A stretch of DNA of 64,000 nt from Carettochelys insculpta (Eukaryota; Chordata; Testudines; Carettochelyidae). The stretch covers positions 317,935,501-317,999,500 of the forward strand of contig NC_134137.1 of NCBI RefSeq assembly GCF_033958435.1, read 5' to 3'. Below the pieces are notes generated by a model. The model saw only the letters and a program-made list of their open reading frames with translations. It did not search any database and was not told the origin of the DNA. The number at the start of each line of letters is the position of its first letter. Within the stretch, counting starts at the first letter, position 1. A program made the position numbers and the translations under genes. Of the stretch, positions 46,289 through 59,278 are shown in pieces.

Positions 46289-47511
46289 ACAAAATAGGAG
46301 CATAACTCTTTCCTTTGCTGTCTTAAACCCAGGTGCCTGCTTCTCAGACTTTGAAATGTAGGTTCTACTGTGCATTTTCTTCCAGAAAAGGACAGTCTCA
46401 TCTGCATTAAACATTTGTTCTGGCCTACATCCCTTCTCCTGGATCAACTTCTTTAGTTCTGCTGGGTATTTTTGACTGCAGCGTGGTTGGCAGATGCTGA
46501 TTCCCCTGTTAACTGTATGTTATGCAGTGAGTATTGGGTTTTGAATCTTGCCAGCCACCCTTTACTTGCTGAAAATGTTTTCATGGGTGCTGTCGATCCT
46601 TCACCACCCATGGATTTTTTCCTGTAACACTGTTCCATCACATGGCACATGCTTTCTATTCATGTCCTCTAGCCATAAATTTAAGGCTTCTCAGTCTTAA
46701 TAAGAATTGGATCCCATGAGTGTGGGATCAATTTGGCTGTTGCTGGTGCACAGTCTTCCACTACTTTGCATATTTTCCTTTCACACATTTTAATAGAACG
46801 CACGGAGGATTTGTTCATGTTGAACTGCCACGGAACCTCAGAGTTCAATGCGCCACTTCTTAATGAGTCCAAAATCTTGACTTTTTCTTCAGACATTCTT
46901 ACAGTATGAGCTTTCCTCTTCTTCCCACTTCCAACACGACTAGCTCCACTATTAATTTTCCTCTTAGGGCCCATGATTGTGATAAAATTCACTGACAAAG
47001 AAAAACTTTACACAAGAATAAGTGGGAGACATTCACAGAATGAGAGCATGAGAGAGAAGGAAGACGCGTAGTCTGAGAGTCCGTAAGCTTCCGCACTAGC
47101 ATGTGAGATTCTTACGTAATTTATTTAGGCAGCCCGTTCAGCAATAATCCCAACACAATGAACCATCTAAATAAATGAACTGTTTAGATGATAAAAATAT
47201 ATATTTTATTAAGTATGACATGATAAATACATACAAAACATGTCAGTTGTGTGGACTTGTTTCTTATGGGGGGCCAAAGATGTGGAGTGGTGGTAGTCTT
47301 GTTTTCTTATGTGAGAAGAAAGATGCTGTGTGGGTAGACTCGCTTTCCAAGTGATTCTAGTGAGAGATGTTGGGGATGAGTATTGTGCACTTGCTTCTTG
47401 CCCCATGCATAGCGCATAAGTATGAATCACGAGCATAAGGATGAATCGGGGGGCCAACTGCGTAAGAGCGGGGTCGCGTACTCTGGATTCATGTACTTGC
47501 AGACCTTACTG
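46289..47511 (-). mobile_element. Tigger (pogo) element, 5' portion only
   Basis: The minus strand begins with CAGTAAGGTCTGCAAGTAC at 47511, next to a TA at 47512-47513, as expected for a pogo/Tigger inverted terminus. About 540 bases later the transposase starts. The other terminus and most of the catalytic domain are missing where the MITE at 46022-46288 abuts. Confidence 0.75.
46295..46974 (-). pseudogene. TIGD1/Tigger-like transposase N-terminal half, broken
   Basis: Starts MGPKRKINSGASRVGSGKK at 46974. It then shows a CENP-B-type helix-turn-helix (EEKVKILDSLRSG, QFNMNKSSVRSI), a stop at 46681 with a frameshift into LWLEDMNRKHVP, a Tc5-type DNA-binding portion (FSASKGWLARFKTQY) and the start of the DDE domain, MFNADETVLFWKKM, holding the first catalytic D. 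The reading fails at LLFC, where the element is truncated. Pogo-type transposases normally continue for some 200 more residues with the other acidic residues, absent here. Clearly non-functional. Confidence 0.82.
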
Positions 47512-47598
47512 TACTAGCATCTTAGGGTAAGGCTAGAAATCAAGAAGAGAATAACAGTGAGAGCTCTTAAAGTCAGTTCAGATGATACTATTTTCAGC

Positions 47599-48018
47599 AT
47601 TGCAGCCATTATCATTCACCAACAACTTCACTGGACTGGTCACAAGATTCGGATGTCTGAGCAGTGCCTCCCAAAACAAATTCTGTTTTTGGAATTGAAG
47701 AAAGGATAGAGGAGCATTGGGGGCCAGAGGAAGCAATGCAAAGGCATGCTGAAGGTACACAAGAAAAAGTGCAGCATTGGTGTTGAACCTTGGGAGAACC
47801 TTGCCCAGTATTGTCCACAGTGCAGAGTGGTAATCCATGAGGGGGTGGCACAATCTGAGCGGTCCTTCTGCAGTGCAGATGACAGGAGGCAGAGAAGAAG
47901 AAAAGAGCCTCAAAAAGTGCCTTGTGACCTTTTGACTGCTACCAACACCTGCCCCTTCTGTGATAAGGCCAGTGTCTCCAGAATTGGGCTGATCAACCAT
48001 CAGTGGATTCACAGATAA
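47599..48018 (+). pseudogene. LINE ORF2 C-terminal tail with zinc finger
   Basis: One reading frame runs for 140 codons with a single TAG (47707-47709). It begins QQLHWTGHKIRMSEQCLPKQ, the conserved region after the reverse-transcriptase domain of several non-LTR retrotransposons. It ends CPFCDKASVSRIGLINHQWI then H, a C2H2-type finger. The layout matches the end of the LINE at 59.3-63.3 kb (WLGHVSRM ... CSQCGKDCHSQIGL), but sequence identity is modest, so it is a different family of the same broad group. The RT domain is missing, as in a 5'-truncated insertion. Confidence 0.75.
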
Positions 48019-48045
48019 GAGGGTGGCATGAAGACACCCCACTCA

Positions 48046-48240
48046 GTAAGGATACATATGTTGTAGAGCTGGAAGGGACCTAGGGAGATCATTAAGTCCG
48101 GTTCTCCACCTTCCTAGGGGGACCAAGCTCCATCCCTTTTTTTAATCTATGTGCTCCCTGATTGGCTGCCTCAAGGATTGAGCTCACAAACCTGGGTTTA
48201 AGCAGGCCAGTGCTCAAACCACTAAGCTACCCCTTCCCCC
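48046..48240 (-). mobile_element. tRNA-derived SINE with CR1-like 3' tail
   Basis: On the minus strand a tRNA-like head ('gtagcttagtggtttgagca' as A box, 'ggtttgtgagctcaatcc' as B box) is followed by a linker and by 'aggtcccttccagctctac', the CR1 LINE tail. SINEs of turtles are known to borrow the CR1 3' end for retrotransposition. A complete head-to-tail copy. Confidence 0.82.
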
Positions 48241-50095
48241 ATGCCTAAGTGACTACTGAAGGAGTTTTTTGACATAAGGAAAGATAGAATTCAAAAGACT
48301 AAGAAATGCCAGAGACTAAGAATCTCTGTGTTCCCTTATGAGACCTTATCAGAATGATACAGCTGTTACTCCAGCCACTATTGCATAGTGAGAAACAGAG
48401 AAGTCATGATGTGTTCAAAAATAAGAGTTCAGGAATGACAACTTATTGCATACTATCGTGGGAGCTACAATGCAAATTACTAGGTCGGCATAGACCAAAG
48501 AGCAAACATTACTGTGGGGATGGAAAGCTCCCTCTAATGAGGCTGCAACATGTCCTTTGCCCTTCTTGAAGCTTATTACTATGGTTCAGATGCTTCCTGG
48601 GTGTATCCTCAACTGATCCAGAGAATTACATAAAACTATTACCTAATCAAAATGCAAAATTCATTGATGTGTGATGTAATTAAGCAATAAATGTGCTCAT
48701 TAAACAGGAATTGAGATAGATAAGACTTTAGGGTCAAGTCCTTCAACAGGTAAATCTATTCTCAAGATAATTTAGTACAGATGAAATTTATTAGCTTAAC
48801 AATTTAGTGATTTTATATAGTTAGAAAAGATTTAATCAGTGTGTGTGCTTATTTGACTACAACTACATGAAAAGAATCTGAGTTGGAAAAATATTATGAA
48901 AATAGATATATTTTACCTTTTTGAATAAGGTTGCTTGCTATTTCCTATATAACAAATTTGGAAATGAAAAAGGGCATTTTACTATAATAAATTCTACAAA
49001 AGCTTGATAAACATTTCTATGAACATGGCAAAGAGGAACCTTAAGATTCTATCCAGAGCAAGACAATGTCATTTCTCACGATCAAATGGGGGATCATTAA
49101 TACAAACAGCTTGCGTTTGCCACTAAACAATTTGATTGAATGTTGGAAAGCAAATGTATACATGTGAGAATCAGATGTTGTAATATGCATCTAATCCATA
49201 AGTCTTTATAAAGAAAAAAAAATCAACAAGCTTACTTCAGTTGATAAAAAAATGCCTTTACAAGTAGTATTCCTGAAATCAAGCACTCCTCTTATTACCA
49301 GTAAATCACCAATGGGTATTGAGACCAGAGTTCTTTGTGAACTCAGTGCTTGGGCAGTCACCCAGGAGAGATTCAAATGCCACCCAGCTGTTTAGCAGAG
49401 GGACCCCAACACACACAGACGGAAGCATGTGTTTCTACTGGTGGTGCAGATCCGTACATGCCTTGATGAACATAACAATTTATTCCACACATGGGTGGAA
49501 AAAATTAGAGGGAGCACTGATTGGGACCCTTTTTGAATAGCCTTATTTCTAACTTTAAATTAAACCTTTGGACTAAGGTAATTGTGGGATTTGTCACCTA
49601 TGAGATATAGTTGCTAGTAAAAAGTTTCAATCTGAAGCATCTGTGCATATTTTGCAGAATAGAAATGCAGTTTTTCAGATAATAAATAGGTTGTCTGAAA
49701 AAATTGAGATAGGAATGCAAAATCAGACAATAGGTACACAGTTTTTTAGCCTAACATATCATGCCAGAGATATGAATTTCTGTACATTTAGGTTTTCCTT
49801 ATGCCACAATCATCACTTGATCATTTATGACTGAAAATCTTCAATTTGTTCACATCACAAAAACCATCATACATTTCATAATTGGCAGTGTCTGCTCTGG
49901 GGAAACTAAGATCTATAGGTAAAATAGTATGGGTAAGGCAGGTCAAGCCTGAAGTGTGTTAATTAAGAAATGTGAGCAGAAACCTGAATAGAACATAACT
50001 GCAGTATTCTTGGCTGAGTCGAGACTGAATGATCAGTCTTTTAAGATAACAAAGTGGGAAAGGATTTTATTTCAAACATCTTCCTTTAGAATGGG
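48241..50095. other. AT-rich DNA, no gene recognised
   Basis: Long AT-rich stretch with no repeat ends or coding signal that I can support. Confidence 0.5.
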
Positions 50096-50490
50096 TTTCA
50101 GAGAGGTACCCATGGTAGTCTGTTTCAGCAATAAACAAGGAGGCTGGTGTCACTTTAAAGGCTAACAAATTATTAGGACATAAGCTTTTGTGAGATAAAA
50201 CTCCCTTCCCCAGATGACTGAAGTGAAGGAAAAGAGGAGACACAGAGAAGGGAGTGTAACATCAGTGCTAATATAACAAATAATTTCTCCTTCATGTACT
50301 CTCACCTTCTCGTTACTGTTGGAGGTGAGCCATATCTACTCTGAGTTAACTAGCACTGATATTACACTCCTGTGTACCCTCCTTTCTTTCTCTTCAAGCA
50401 TCCAAAGAAGTGTGTTGTATCTCACAAAAGCTTATGCCCTAATAAATATGTTAATTTTTATAGTGCCACTAGAGTACTTCTTTTTTCTTT
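50096..50490. mobile_element. Penelope-type relic, second inverted pair
   Basis: 50096-50220 carries 'gtttcagagaggtaccca', 'aaaggctaacaaattatta' and 'gacataagcttttgtgag' in one orientation. 50395-50490 carries 'ctcacaaaagcttatgccct' and 'atagtgccactagag' in the other. About 175 bp of other sequence lies between. Both hammerhead-like cores are mutated. Confidence 0.6.
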
Positions 50491-51529
50491 AGAATGCTTT
50501 ATTCCTAGTCTCAATATTCAGTGTACTGACAGACTACAAGTGGCCACAGCTATATCCACCTCATTAAGGATCTCCTGGCAGCCTAGAGGTGTCAGAGATA
50601 CTCCATTCTGTCCCCTTTCCATCACAGGGTATATGGTTGGGTAGAAAAAAGAATCATGGTTAACACAGATTCCCAACTGCTTCAATGTTCCCTGGGGGCA
50701 GCTACCAGCTGAAATGGTTTACAGCAGCTTTCAAGAAGCTTTCAGTTGCATCTGGGATTAGGCTAGCATCAACTAAGCCCAGGAATGTTGGAGGAAAGAC
50801 AAAGGGGAGCTATGCAACCACTTTCTGGGCTACTCACAGTCTACGACATTTTTCTTAGGGGTGAATAAAACCTTAACCCCAATATCTTACTTAAGCCGCA
50901 TTCTGAACCTGAACTTGAAAATGCAGAACCAAGGCTTCTGGTTCACAGTCTAGCCCATGTGTTCCTATAATATTGGATTCTACAAGAAAATCAAAGGTAG
51001 AAGAGCAGACATCAGCTAAATGACACAGAGCCAAAGTTCATCAGTTTTAAGACCAGAAGATTCTATGGTCAACTTTCCTGACCTTCTGCGTAAAAGAAGT
51101 AATAGAATTTCACCCAGTAATTCTTGCTGAGAAAAGAAGTATTTTTCTATAACAATACTTGCTGGATAACCTACAGAACCTCATTAGAAATATATTCATC
51201 ATGTGCTTAAAGTTTCCAAGTGATAAAGAGTTTGTAAGCCATGGTACTGATTTGTTCTTATCATGGATTATTTAAATGTAGTAAATGTGTATGGTACAGG
51301 TAGTTTTTAAAAAGTGACACCAACATTTATTTTTTCTTTTAGTGAAACTTTGATGAATGTTTGTTAGAAAATTTCAACCAGCTCTAGCATGTTTTGCTTT
51401 AGGCCCTGAACCTTCACCATAATAGTCAGGGCAACAGTTTGTGTTGCATTCATCAAGTAAATAAATTGCTCTATGACTTCATTACTCTCTGTAATGGACT
51501 ATCTTTCTCCGTTTTGTCTATTTAGATCA
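50491..51529. other. No gene recognised
   Basis: Unclassified sequence. Confidence 0.5.
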
Positions 51530-51537
51530 GTGGTGGG

Positions 51538-51934
51538 CAACCTGAGGCCCATCAGAGTCCTATGGAAGCTCACAAGATATATTATTTACTGTTGCTCATG
51601 CACATGATTGCCAGATTATGCTGGTTTCCATCTGTGTCATTTTCTGCATACAGGTATTATTAAAGTGACACGCATGTCAAGCAAGGGCGCACAAAGTGAA
51701 GTGCATGCTGATTGCACACACCATTGAGTGTAAAAGTTGTACATTCTTTCTGCATCCAATCAAAGCACTGCTGTGGTTCAATCAGTTTATTCCTCAAATT
51801 CTAAATGCACAAGCTTAGTTTGCGAAACTAACCTATGTTGGGAGACCATCTGGGCTGGGACAATCTTGTGGCCCACTGAGATGAAGGAGGGCCACATTTG
51901 CAGCCCACTCACTAACCTAGGTTGACTAATGCTG
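51538..51934. mobile_element. hAT-type MITE with imperfect 8-bp target duplication
   Basis: Starts CAGTGGTGGGCAACCTGAGG and ends 'ttgactaatgctg', with 'ggcccatcag' and 'gcagcccactc' subterminal pairs. Flanks ATTTAGAT (51530-51537) and GTTTAGGT (51935-51942) agree at six of eight bases. 397 bp, non-coding. Confidence 0.72.
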
Positions 51935-51942
51935 GTTTAGGT

Positions 51943-54684
51943 TGTAGGTGTTTAAGAGCAGGGATAATATTTTAACATGTGTTTGTATATCGTCTAGAAT
52001 CAGGCCTGCTGAGGGGGCTGGGTGCAGGGAGCAAAGGGGGCAGTTGCCCCCAGGTCTGGCACTTCAAAGGGTACTGGAGCTCCAGCCGCTGCCACAGTAG
52101 CAACGGCAGTAGCTGGAGCTCCAGGCTCCTCTGACATGCTTCTCCGTGTGGGGGAAGGGTGAGCCCTGGCCCTTCTGCCCACTGAACCATGCTTCCCTCC
52201 CATTTTGCCCCTGGGGCTGCAGCAGCTCCCGGCACCTCTGCCTAGCATAATGCTATTCTGATTTCAGTTCTTGCCTCCAGACAGTACCACAAATTTCTCA
52301 TATTCATATGTTCTTATACAAAGCAGTTATGACATTCAAATAATATGACCAAAATAAAAAGAGCAAAGCTGTTATCAGTTATCTCCACCCATTCAAATTG
52401 TTTTATAACTTCCAGTTTGTTGACAGCGTTGAATATCATACTGTTGACAGCGCCATCCAAATTTATTATGTACATGTAAATTCTGTAACTGTATCCAGAA
52501 TGCACATATGTACAAATACCTTCCTGGCAGATCTCCTTTTGAGAAAATAATGAAGAAGAGCAAAAGTGAAGGATTAAGGACCTGTTACCAGGACCGGCCT
52601 CTGGAAGTTGTTCCATGCAATATTATCTGAACTCCCTGGGGGTCTTCTCACATGAAAAAGTGTGCAGGATCAGAGACCGAGCCATCCATTTCTAAGTTTC
52701 ATAAATATACAAAGTGAAATCTTGCCCCATTGAAGTCCATGAAAATTTTGCCTTGGACCTCAGTGAGTCCAGAAGCTCATCCACAGTAAAGAATACTTGA
52801 GATTTATATTTATTAATGCAAAATAAACTTAAATCCAAGTAATACTGCTGACAAAAAGAAAACAAGATGAATTAATCTTTGTATAGCTTCACAATAAAAG
52901 TACCTATCTTCTATGGTCACTATTCTGGCCCCTTTTTTCAAATACAGGTGCCTATAACGTGTCTGCAAAACTGTGATTGCAAATGGTAGGAGTTTATCTA
53001 GAACAGACCTAAACCTAAGAGCTTGTTTGCAATAAATTTTCGATATCCTGAGAGTGTTAACAATGAGGCCAGTTAGTTTCATTAACCCTTGCAAAATGAA
53101 TGTTTGTGCACTTGGAACGGTACTGAAAGCACCTATTCATCCCACATTGCTGACTATGGTAATCGGAAAATGACTTTCAGTCACTATCGACCAAGGTCAG
53201 ATAGGGATCTTCACCTATTAGAAAAAGTATCAATAATACAAATTAAAACCTGACTGTATGCTCTTAAAGATGTTTAGAGATGCAGCAGATCCATAACTTT
53301 GCAGTACATTTCTTTCTGTCTTTCCACTGTCTGAACAGAATGATCTATTTGACCCTTCCTGAAATTTAAGGTCTATAATAGAATGTGATTTAATGAAATG
53401 TTGAACGGGAAGATAATTGTCACCTGACCTCATTCCTGTTTTCTGCTCAAAGAGACTCATTTTTAATGGGCTGAATGTTTTTATAATGCACCGGAGGCTG
53501 CAGGGACATTCTGCATATCCCTCATAAGCAGTACTACAGATTATTAAACCATAAATTCAATCTCTTTTTTTATTAGACGGATAACAGTTCCCCTCTCCCC
53601 GCCCCACCCCATGACAGTATAGCTTGAGAACAGCACCTATAAGGAATGTTCTTATAAGGATGTTTGGGAAATAATTCTGAGATGACTCCAGTGGACCAAC
53701 ATGCCAAAAATAAAATAAAATAAAATAATGCTGTACAAAGAGTATAAATGAAAAAGCAGTGTCTTTTTCTTTTTATCACAGAGTGCTTCATCAGCTTTAG
53801 TAAACTAAACCAACTTTGTTTGAGATTGTGATTTCAGACTCAGCCTTGATGAGAGGGATGTATGTAAATAGCACAGCTCCAGAAACAGAGCCAGGAGGCA
53901 TAATGTGTCAGGCCCTATAACAAAAGTTTTGCATGGCCTTGCCCAACCAAGCAAGTGGGCTAGTGTGGATAACAATGGAAGGGAAAATGGTAGAAGTACA
54001 AATACAAAAGTCCAGCACAGACCCTGGGGACACACTCATTCATTGGCCTGCACTGAATCCTGGGCAGCATTGCCTCCACTGCCATTGTTACCCACACTAG
54101 CTAGGTCGGGCTATCCTGTGGAGAGCTTTTCATGTATAGACATGTAGCACAAATGAAGGGGGCATTTCTAAGGACGGCGGGGCAAATTATGGCCCTGAGT
54201 CTCCAAACGCATGTGGTACGGGCCTATAAAACTACTGGCATCAGCTCCGTCATTCTGGTAAGCAAACGCTAATCAAAGACAAGCCCCTGTCTCACGTATT
54301 CATCCCTGCCCCTTTTCTCTCTTGCAACAGAGAACATGGTATCATTAAGTTGTACCCAGCACAGGCTTAATTTGTATCTCCCAGACACTAAGTCCAGCTT
54401 GCTCAGTACCGCAGTAAGAAGCATTGGATTTCTAACTCCCTTTTTTGGGCACAGAGTCAATTTTCCGCTGTGTTCAGGCACCTAAATATGCCTTAGCACC
54501 AAAGCACTATTAAAAAAATAAAAGTTAAGATTAGGTACTGACTTGCTGCCTAATACCTTCAAATCTGGATCAAAATCTATCTTTAAGTCAAAATCTATCT
54601 TTAATTAATATATACGGTCCTGAATTTGCAGACTGAGAAGTCACCACTACTATTAAAAATGCTTCCAGTCCTAAAAATTAGCGC
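51943..54684. other. No gene; unclassified repeat-like block at 52.0-52.25 kb
   Basis: 52005-52250 is GC-rich, with 'ggcagttgcccccaggtctg' and an inverted 'tagctggagctcca' pair, and resembles an interspersed repeat of unknown class. The rest is AT-rich with no exon I trust. An A-rich (AAAAT)n run lies near 53708-53727. Confidence 0.45.
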
Positions 54685-54815
54685 TTGTTTTGTGCTGGTA
54701 CTTGCTGGTACTGAGTACTGGCACCTCGGCAGCTCCAGCCAGGAGATTGGCTAATGGAGGGAGTCAGGGAGCTGGCTGAGTACTGGCACCTCTATTTGTC
54801 ACAAAAAAAGCACTA
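54685..54815. repeat. Unclassified short interspersed repeat
   Basis: 'gagtactggcacctc' occurs twice (54712 and 54778), followed by 'tgtcacaaaaaaagcac'. Looks like a transposon end but the class is not clear. Confidence 0.4.
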
Positions 54816-56676
54816 CTAAAAATAATACTTTGTCCTCTCAACTTGACTGAGGCCACCTGCTATTATATTCAGTGAGCAAAATTTTAAAGAGATAATCAGA
54901 TCTTTTCTCTACTTTTTCTTGTATCCTCTTATCACCTAAATTCTATTATAATGATGAGATTTCTGACAAATTCTTTTTAATTTTTCTTCTTGTCTTCCTT
55001 CTGCTTTCACCTACATTTTAAACTTAACTACTTTTATTTTGGAAGTGTTTGATATTTTACATCAATTAAAGCTAGACAACTAAAATAATTTACTCTGAAA
55101 TTTGAATGGGGCAAAGCTATTGAGTTTGATATATTGATATATATATTGTATTATGTTTTTTATCATTTGCTGTTTTTTGCATGCCAGAAGCAACTCCTGT
55201 TTAATTTCATACCTGAAAATTGAGATTTTTTTTATAACTATGTTTTTAAAAGTTAAAAGAAATTCAAAGCACATGCTTTAAGATGTAAATAGTAATTACA
55301 TATTTAAATGTTTTTACTGTTATCTTGTGCTTCTCCGTTTGCTAATACTTGGCTTGTAAAGTCTTTGGGAGAGGGGCTATTTCAACATTATGTATGCCTA
55401 GATTAATATTGTTACTGATCCCTGCCTGGAATCTTTAGGTATTACTGCAGTGTAAATATGTATTAAAAGTAACAAGCAGCAAAAGCAAATGGAACGCTGG
55501 TACTCATTAATAAAGGAAGTACCAGGCATCAGAATGAGAGAGCAGGAGCAATTGCAAGGGTGTGTGGCCATACAGTCATTTGTGTGCAGAGTTAGCAGTT
55601 TAGATATAGTCATACAATTTGTTAAATCCATTTACAAAGTAAACGTATTTAGTGGGGACTAAAGATGGCTTTGTGATTAAGGTCTGGGCTTAGGCACCAG
55701 GAGACTTGGAATCAACTAGTACATCAACTTAGTCAAGACACAAAATTGTTTTGCTATTTATTTTGATAATTACATTTAGAAGCAAAACACATTAAAGTTG
55801 CAAAAATAAAGTTCTCAGAAGCTGGAAAATGCCAGAATTAAGGCTGCTTGTGCCATCTTCATTCCACCACCAGTTCATTTGCATAGTGATCACTATTTGT
55901 TTATTAATGGCACTCCCACTGTACTCCATAAATGAGGGGTTTATGTACCTTTTTATCCTCCACATTTAATGTGTGATCCCAGGCCTTATTTACTGTACAT
56001 CATGCAAACCCTGACTGCCTACAAAATTATTAACCTCATGGCCATTTCTAAATCATAGCACTATAGTATCTGAGTGCCTTACAACCACAATACTTTTTAT
56101 CTTTACAGCACCCCTGCAAGATGAGATGATGGTATTATCCCCATTTTACAGCTGGAGAATTGAAGCATTGAGAGATGAAGGCCAGGGTTATCAGAAGTAA
56201 GCATTAATTTGGGAGTCCACCATGAGACATCGAGGGCCTGATTTTTATGAGTATGTAAAATGTTTATAACATTTAACATTTAACAATTGATTTCCATTGC
56301 AGTCATGCAGATTCCATCATTGTACAAATCCATCCACAGATGTCCCATATAGACCAAACAGAAAAATGAAGCACAATTAGAAGCCAACTGTGATTTATGT
56401 CACTTGCCCAGCATCACACAAACTGAGATATAAACAAACAATTCATAAAATATGTAGAACCATATTTATTCCTAATTTGCTTTTATCAGCAACACTCGGA
56501 CCTTTGAACCCACTTATAAACATCTATCTTTTGGACAAATGATGTAATTAGTAACAGTTCTCCACAATTATCCTCTGTGTGGACCAGCCACTTAGCATGG
56601 GATAAGTCACAAATGTTGAAACTGCTACTCGCAGGTAGAAGAGGGGTGTAGAGACAAAAGACTGCTAGTTCTACAC
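54816..56676. other. AT-rich DNA, no gene recognised
   Basis: No coding or RNA-gene signal seen. Confidence 0.5.
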
Positions 56677-57144
56677 GGCTCTGGCTACACTACAGCTATC
56701 TTTTGAAATAAGTTCTTCCAGAAGAGCTCTTCTGAAAAAAAACTTCTTTTGAAAATAACATGTTCACACACAAAAACTTGGATCAAAAAATTAATCCACT
56801 CTTTCAATAGAGCATCTCCATACACTCCCCCTCTTTCAATAGAGCATCTCCATACACTCCCCCTCTTTCAAAAGAATGGGCTGCGGAACAAAAAATCCAG
56901 GCCCAGGACGATTGCTCTTTCAAAAAAAAAGGGACCCCTGGGGCATGTACATAATTTTTTTACCTAAACAATCTTTCAGAAAAAGGTGATCTTCCTCATC
57001 TGGGAGAGGAAGAGGGATGCGGGAAAAAGTGCTGCATTCTTTCGATTTCAAATCAAAATAGTGCATTTTGGGCAGGGATGATCCATGGATTTTTATGGAA
57101 AAAGCCCTTATTTTTTAAAGAACTTGCTACTGCTGACACAGCCT
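56677..57144. mobile_element. Diverged MITE of the TTCGAAAGA family
   Basis: Left 'ggctctggctacactacagc' and right 'gctactgctgacacagcc' are weak inverted ends. The interior repeats 'ctctttcaatagagcatc' twice in tandem (56800-56850). Non-coding. Confidence 0.55.
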
Positions 57145-57329
57145 ACCAGTTTCTTTAGGGAAAGTGAGCTCTATTGGTAATATGCTTAGGTCACCAGCCT
57201 GTCTGGTACAGTTCAGTCTACCATTAAATTATATTGTCATAAGTAATCAGTAAACCACATGGATGTAACCCCCCTCCCCCACCAGCATGGTCAAAGCTAC
57301 TTTGATGAAACAAGATTTCTGTTGATTTA

Positions 57330-58222
57330 TCCAATGTCATTCAGAGAGGTAATATTTGTACACTGGCAGAAAAAAGCAAGTATTTTGGAGGGCCAGGGTT
57401 GAAACTCAAGGTGGATCTGGACAAACTGGAGAAATGGTTGCATGTAAATAGAATGAGATTCAATAAGAACAAATGCAAGGTACTCCCTTAGGAAGGTACA
57501 ATCAGTTGCATACATACCAAATAAGAAATGGATGCCTAGGAATGATACTGCAGAAAAGAAACTAGGGGTCATAGTAGATCACAAGCTAAATATCAGTCAA
57601 CAGTGCAAAACTGTTGCCAAAAATAATAATAAAAAAACCAAGCATCATTCTGGGATATTTAGCAGCCATGTCATTAGCAAGGCATGAAAAGTGATTCTTT
57701 TGCTCTACTCCATACAGATTAGGCCTCAGCTAGAGTAGTGTGTCCCCTTCTGTGAACCACATTTCAGGAAAGATACGGACAAACAGCAAAAAAGTCCAGA
57801 GAAGAACAACAAAAATGATTAAAGGTCTAGAAAACATGGCCTCTGAGGAAAGATAGAAAAATGAGGTTGTTTAATCTGGAAAAGAGAAGACATAAGACTT
57901 TGAAGTATCTTAAAGGTTGCTACAAGGAAGCAGGATTAAAAATATTCTCCTTAACCTCCAAGGATTTGACAAGAAAAAATGGTCTTAAATTGCAGCAAGG
58001 GAGGTTTAAGTTGGATATTAAGAAAAACTTTCTATCAGGGAGCTTAAGCACTGGAATACATTGCCCAGGAACCTTGTTGAATCTCCATTATCAGAAATTT
58101 TTAAGCGCAGATTGGACAATCACTTCTCATACATGGCCTGTCTAATAATTAGTCCTGTCATTAGTGCAAGGAACTGGATTAGATGACCTCTTATGGTCCT
58201 TTCCATCCTACAATTCTATGAC
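57330..58222 (+). mobile_element. CR1 LINE 3' end, about 0.9 kb
   Basis: Decayed ORF2 C-terminal sequence, with a readable stretch at 57861-58080: LFNLEKRRHKTLKYLKGCY, then LTRKNGLKLQQGRFKLDIKK. It corresponds residue for residue to the minus-strand CR1 tail at 14.9 kb. The 3' end reads 'ctcttatggtcctttccatc' and 'caattctatgactctatgg'. Stops and frameshifts upstream. A MITE begins directly after it. Confidence 0.82.
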
Positions 58223-58227
58223 TCTAT

Positions 58228-58663
58228 GGCCATGTCTACACTAGCCCCAAACTTTGAAATGGCCATGCAAATGGCCATTTTGAAGTTTAATAATGAAGCG
58301 CTGAAATACATATTCAGCGCCTCATTAGCATGCGGGTGGCCATGGCACTTTGAAATTGACGCACCTCACCGCCGCACGGCTTGGTCCCGTGGGGCTCCTT
58401 TTCGAAAGGACCCTGCCTACTTTGAAGTCCCCTTATTCTCATCTTCTCATAGGAATAAGGGAACTTCAAAGTAGGCGGGGTCTTTTCAAAAAGGATCCCG
58501 GTCTGGACAAGCCGCGCGGTGGTGAGCTGCATCAATTTCGAAGTGCCGTGGCTGCCCTCATGCTAATGAGGCGCTGAATATGTATTTCAGAGCTTCACTA
58601 GTAAACTTCGAAATGGCCATTTGCATGGCCATTTCAAAGTTTGGGGCTAGTGTAGACACGGCC
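58228..58663. mobile_element. TTCGAAATGGCC-family MITE
   Basis: Starts GGCCATGTCTACACTAGCCC and ends GGGCTAGTGTAGACACGGCC, with long inverted arms including 'ccttttcgaaaggaccctgc'. Flanks TAT and TTT differ at one base. 436 bp, inserted at the very end of the CR1. Confidence 0.8.
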
Positions 58664-59265
58664 TTTGAGCCTAAGTAATCTCCTTCAAAGAAGGGTTAAA
58701 CTGAATAGTCAGAGATCAGAGTCAGTAGAGGGTGAATATTACTTCCCAATGAATAAGTGCAAGTAAAAGCCTGTCTCCAAGCTACCAGGTTTTCAGGTCT
58801 TTTGTTTTGCAATTTAGAAATAATTTCTTCCAATTTTCTCTTTAAATTTATAAGAAATATTTATAATGACTCTTTTAATAAAAATACTTTACAATTTATA
58901 ACTATGATAAATTATTTGGTTTCACATAATATATTAACTAACAAATGTGGGTGTTTCTTTAAACATGTTTTTTCTTTTCAAAATACCTCTAAGTTACAAA
59001 TGAAAGTTCAGTCACTGATATTTCAACCAGCAAGTTTTCCAGCTTTTGTAAAGATCAATAAAGGGGGATTTCCATTATAAATCATATTTTTTACTTTGAA
59101 GATAAAGGGGATTTCTTAAAAAATCCCTCAAGGTTTGCTGGAAAGTCAGCAAAATGAAATCTCTCAAATGCACGCTTAAAGATAAGTTGACATTTTTGTT
59201 TAAATTTAACTTGAATTGCTTAAAAATGGCATTTTTGAACTTTATAATTCATTTCAATTCATGTA
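58664..59265. other. AT-rich DNA, no gene recognised
   Basis: Unclassified sequence. Confidence 0.5.
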
Positions 59266-59278
59266 TTCTATTCCAGTG

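Noticed and set aside
47746..48018. Host C2H2 zinc-finger exon
   Set aside because: A single finger in frame with upstream LINE sequence (LHWTGH... LPKQ) is better explained as a retrotransposon tail.
47578..48042. 154-codon minus-strand frame
   Set aside because: It is antisense to the LINE C-terminal tail, which reads with recognisable motifs on the plus strand.
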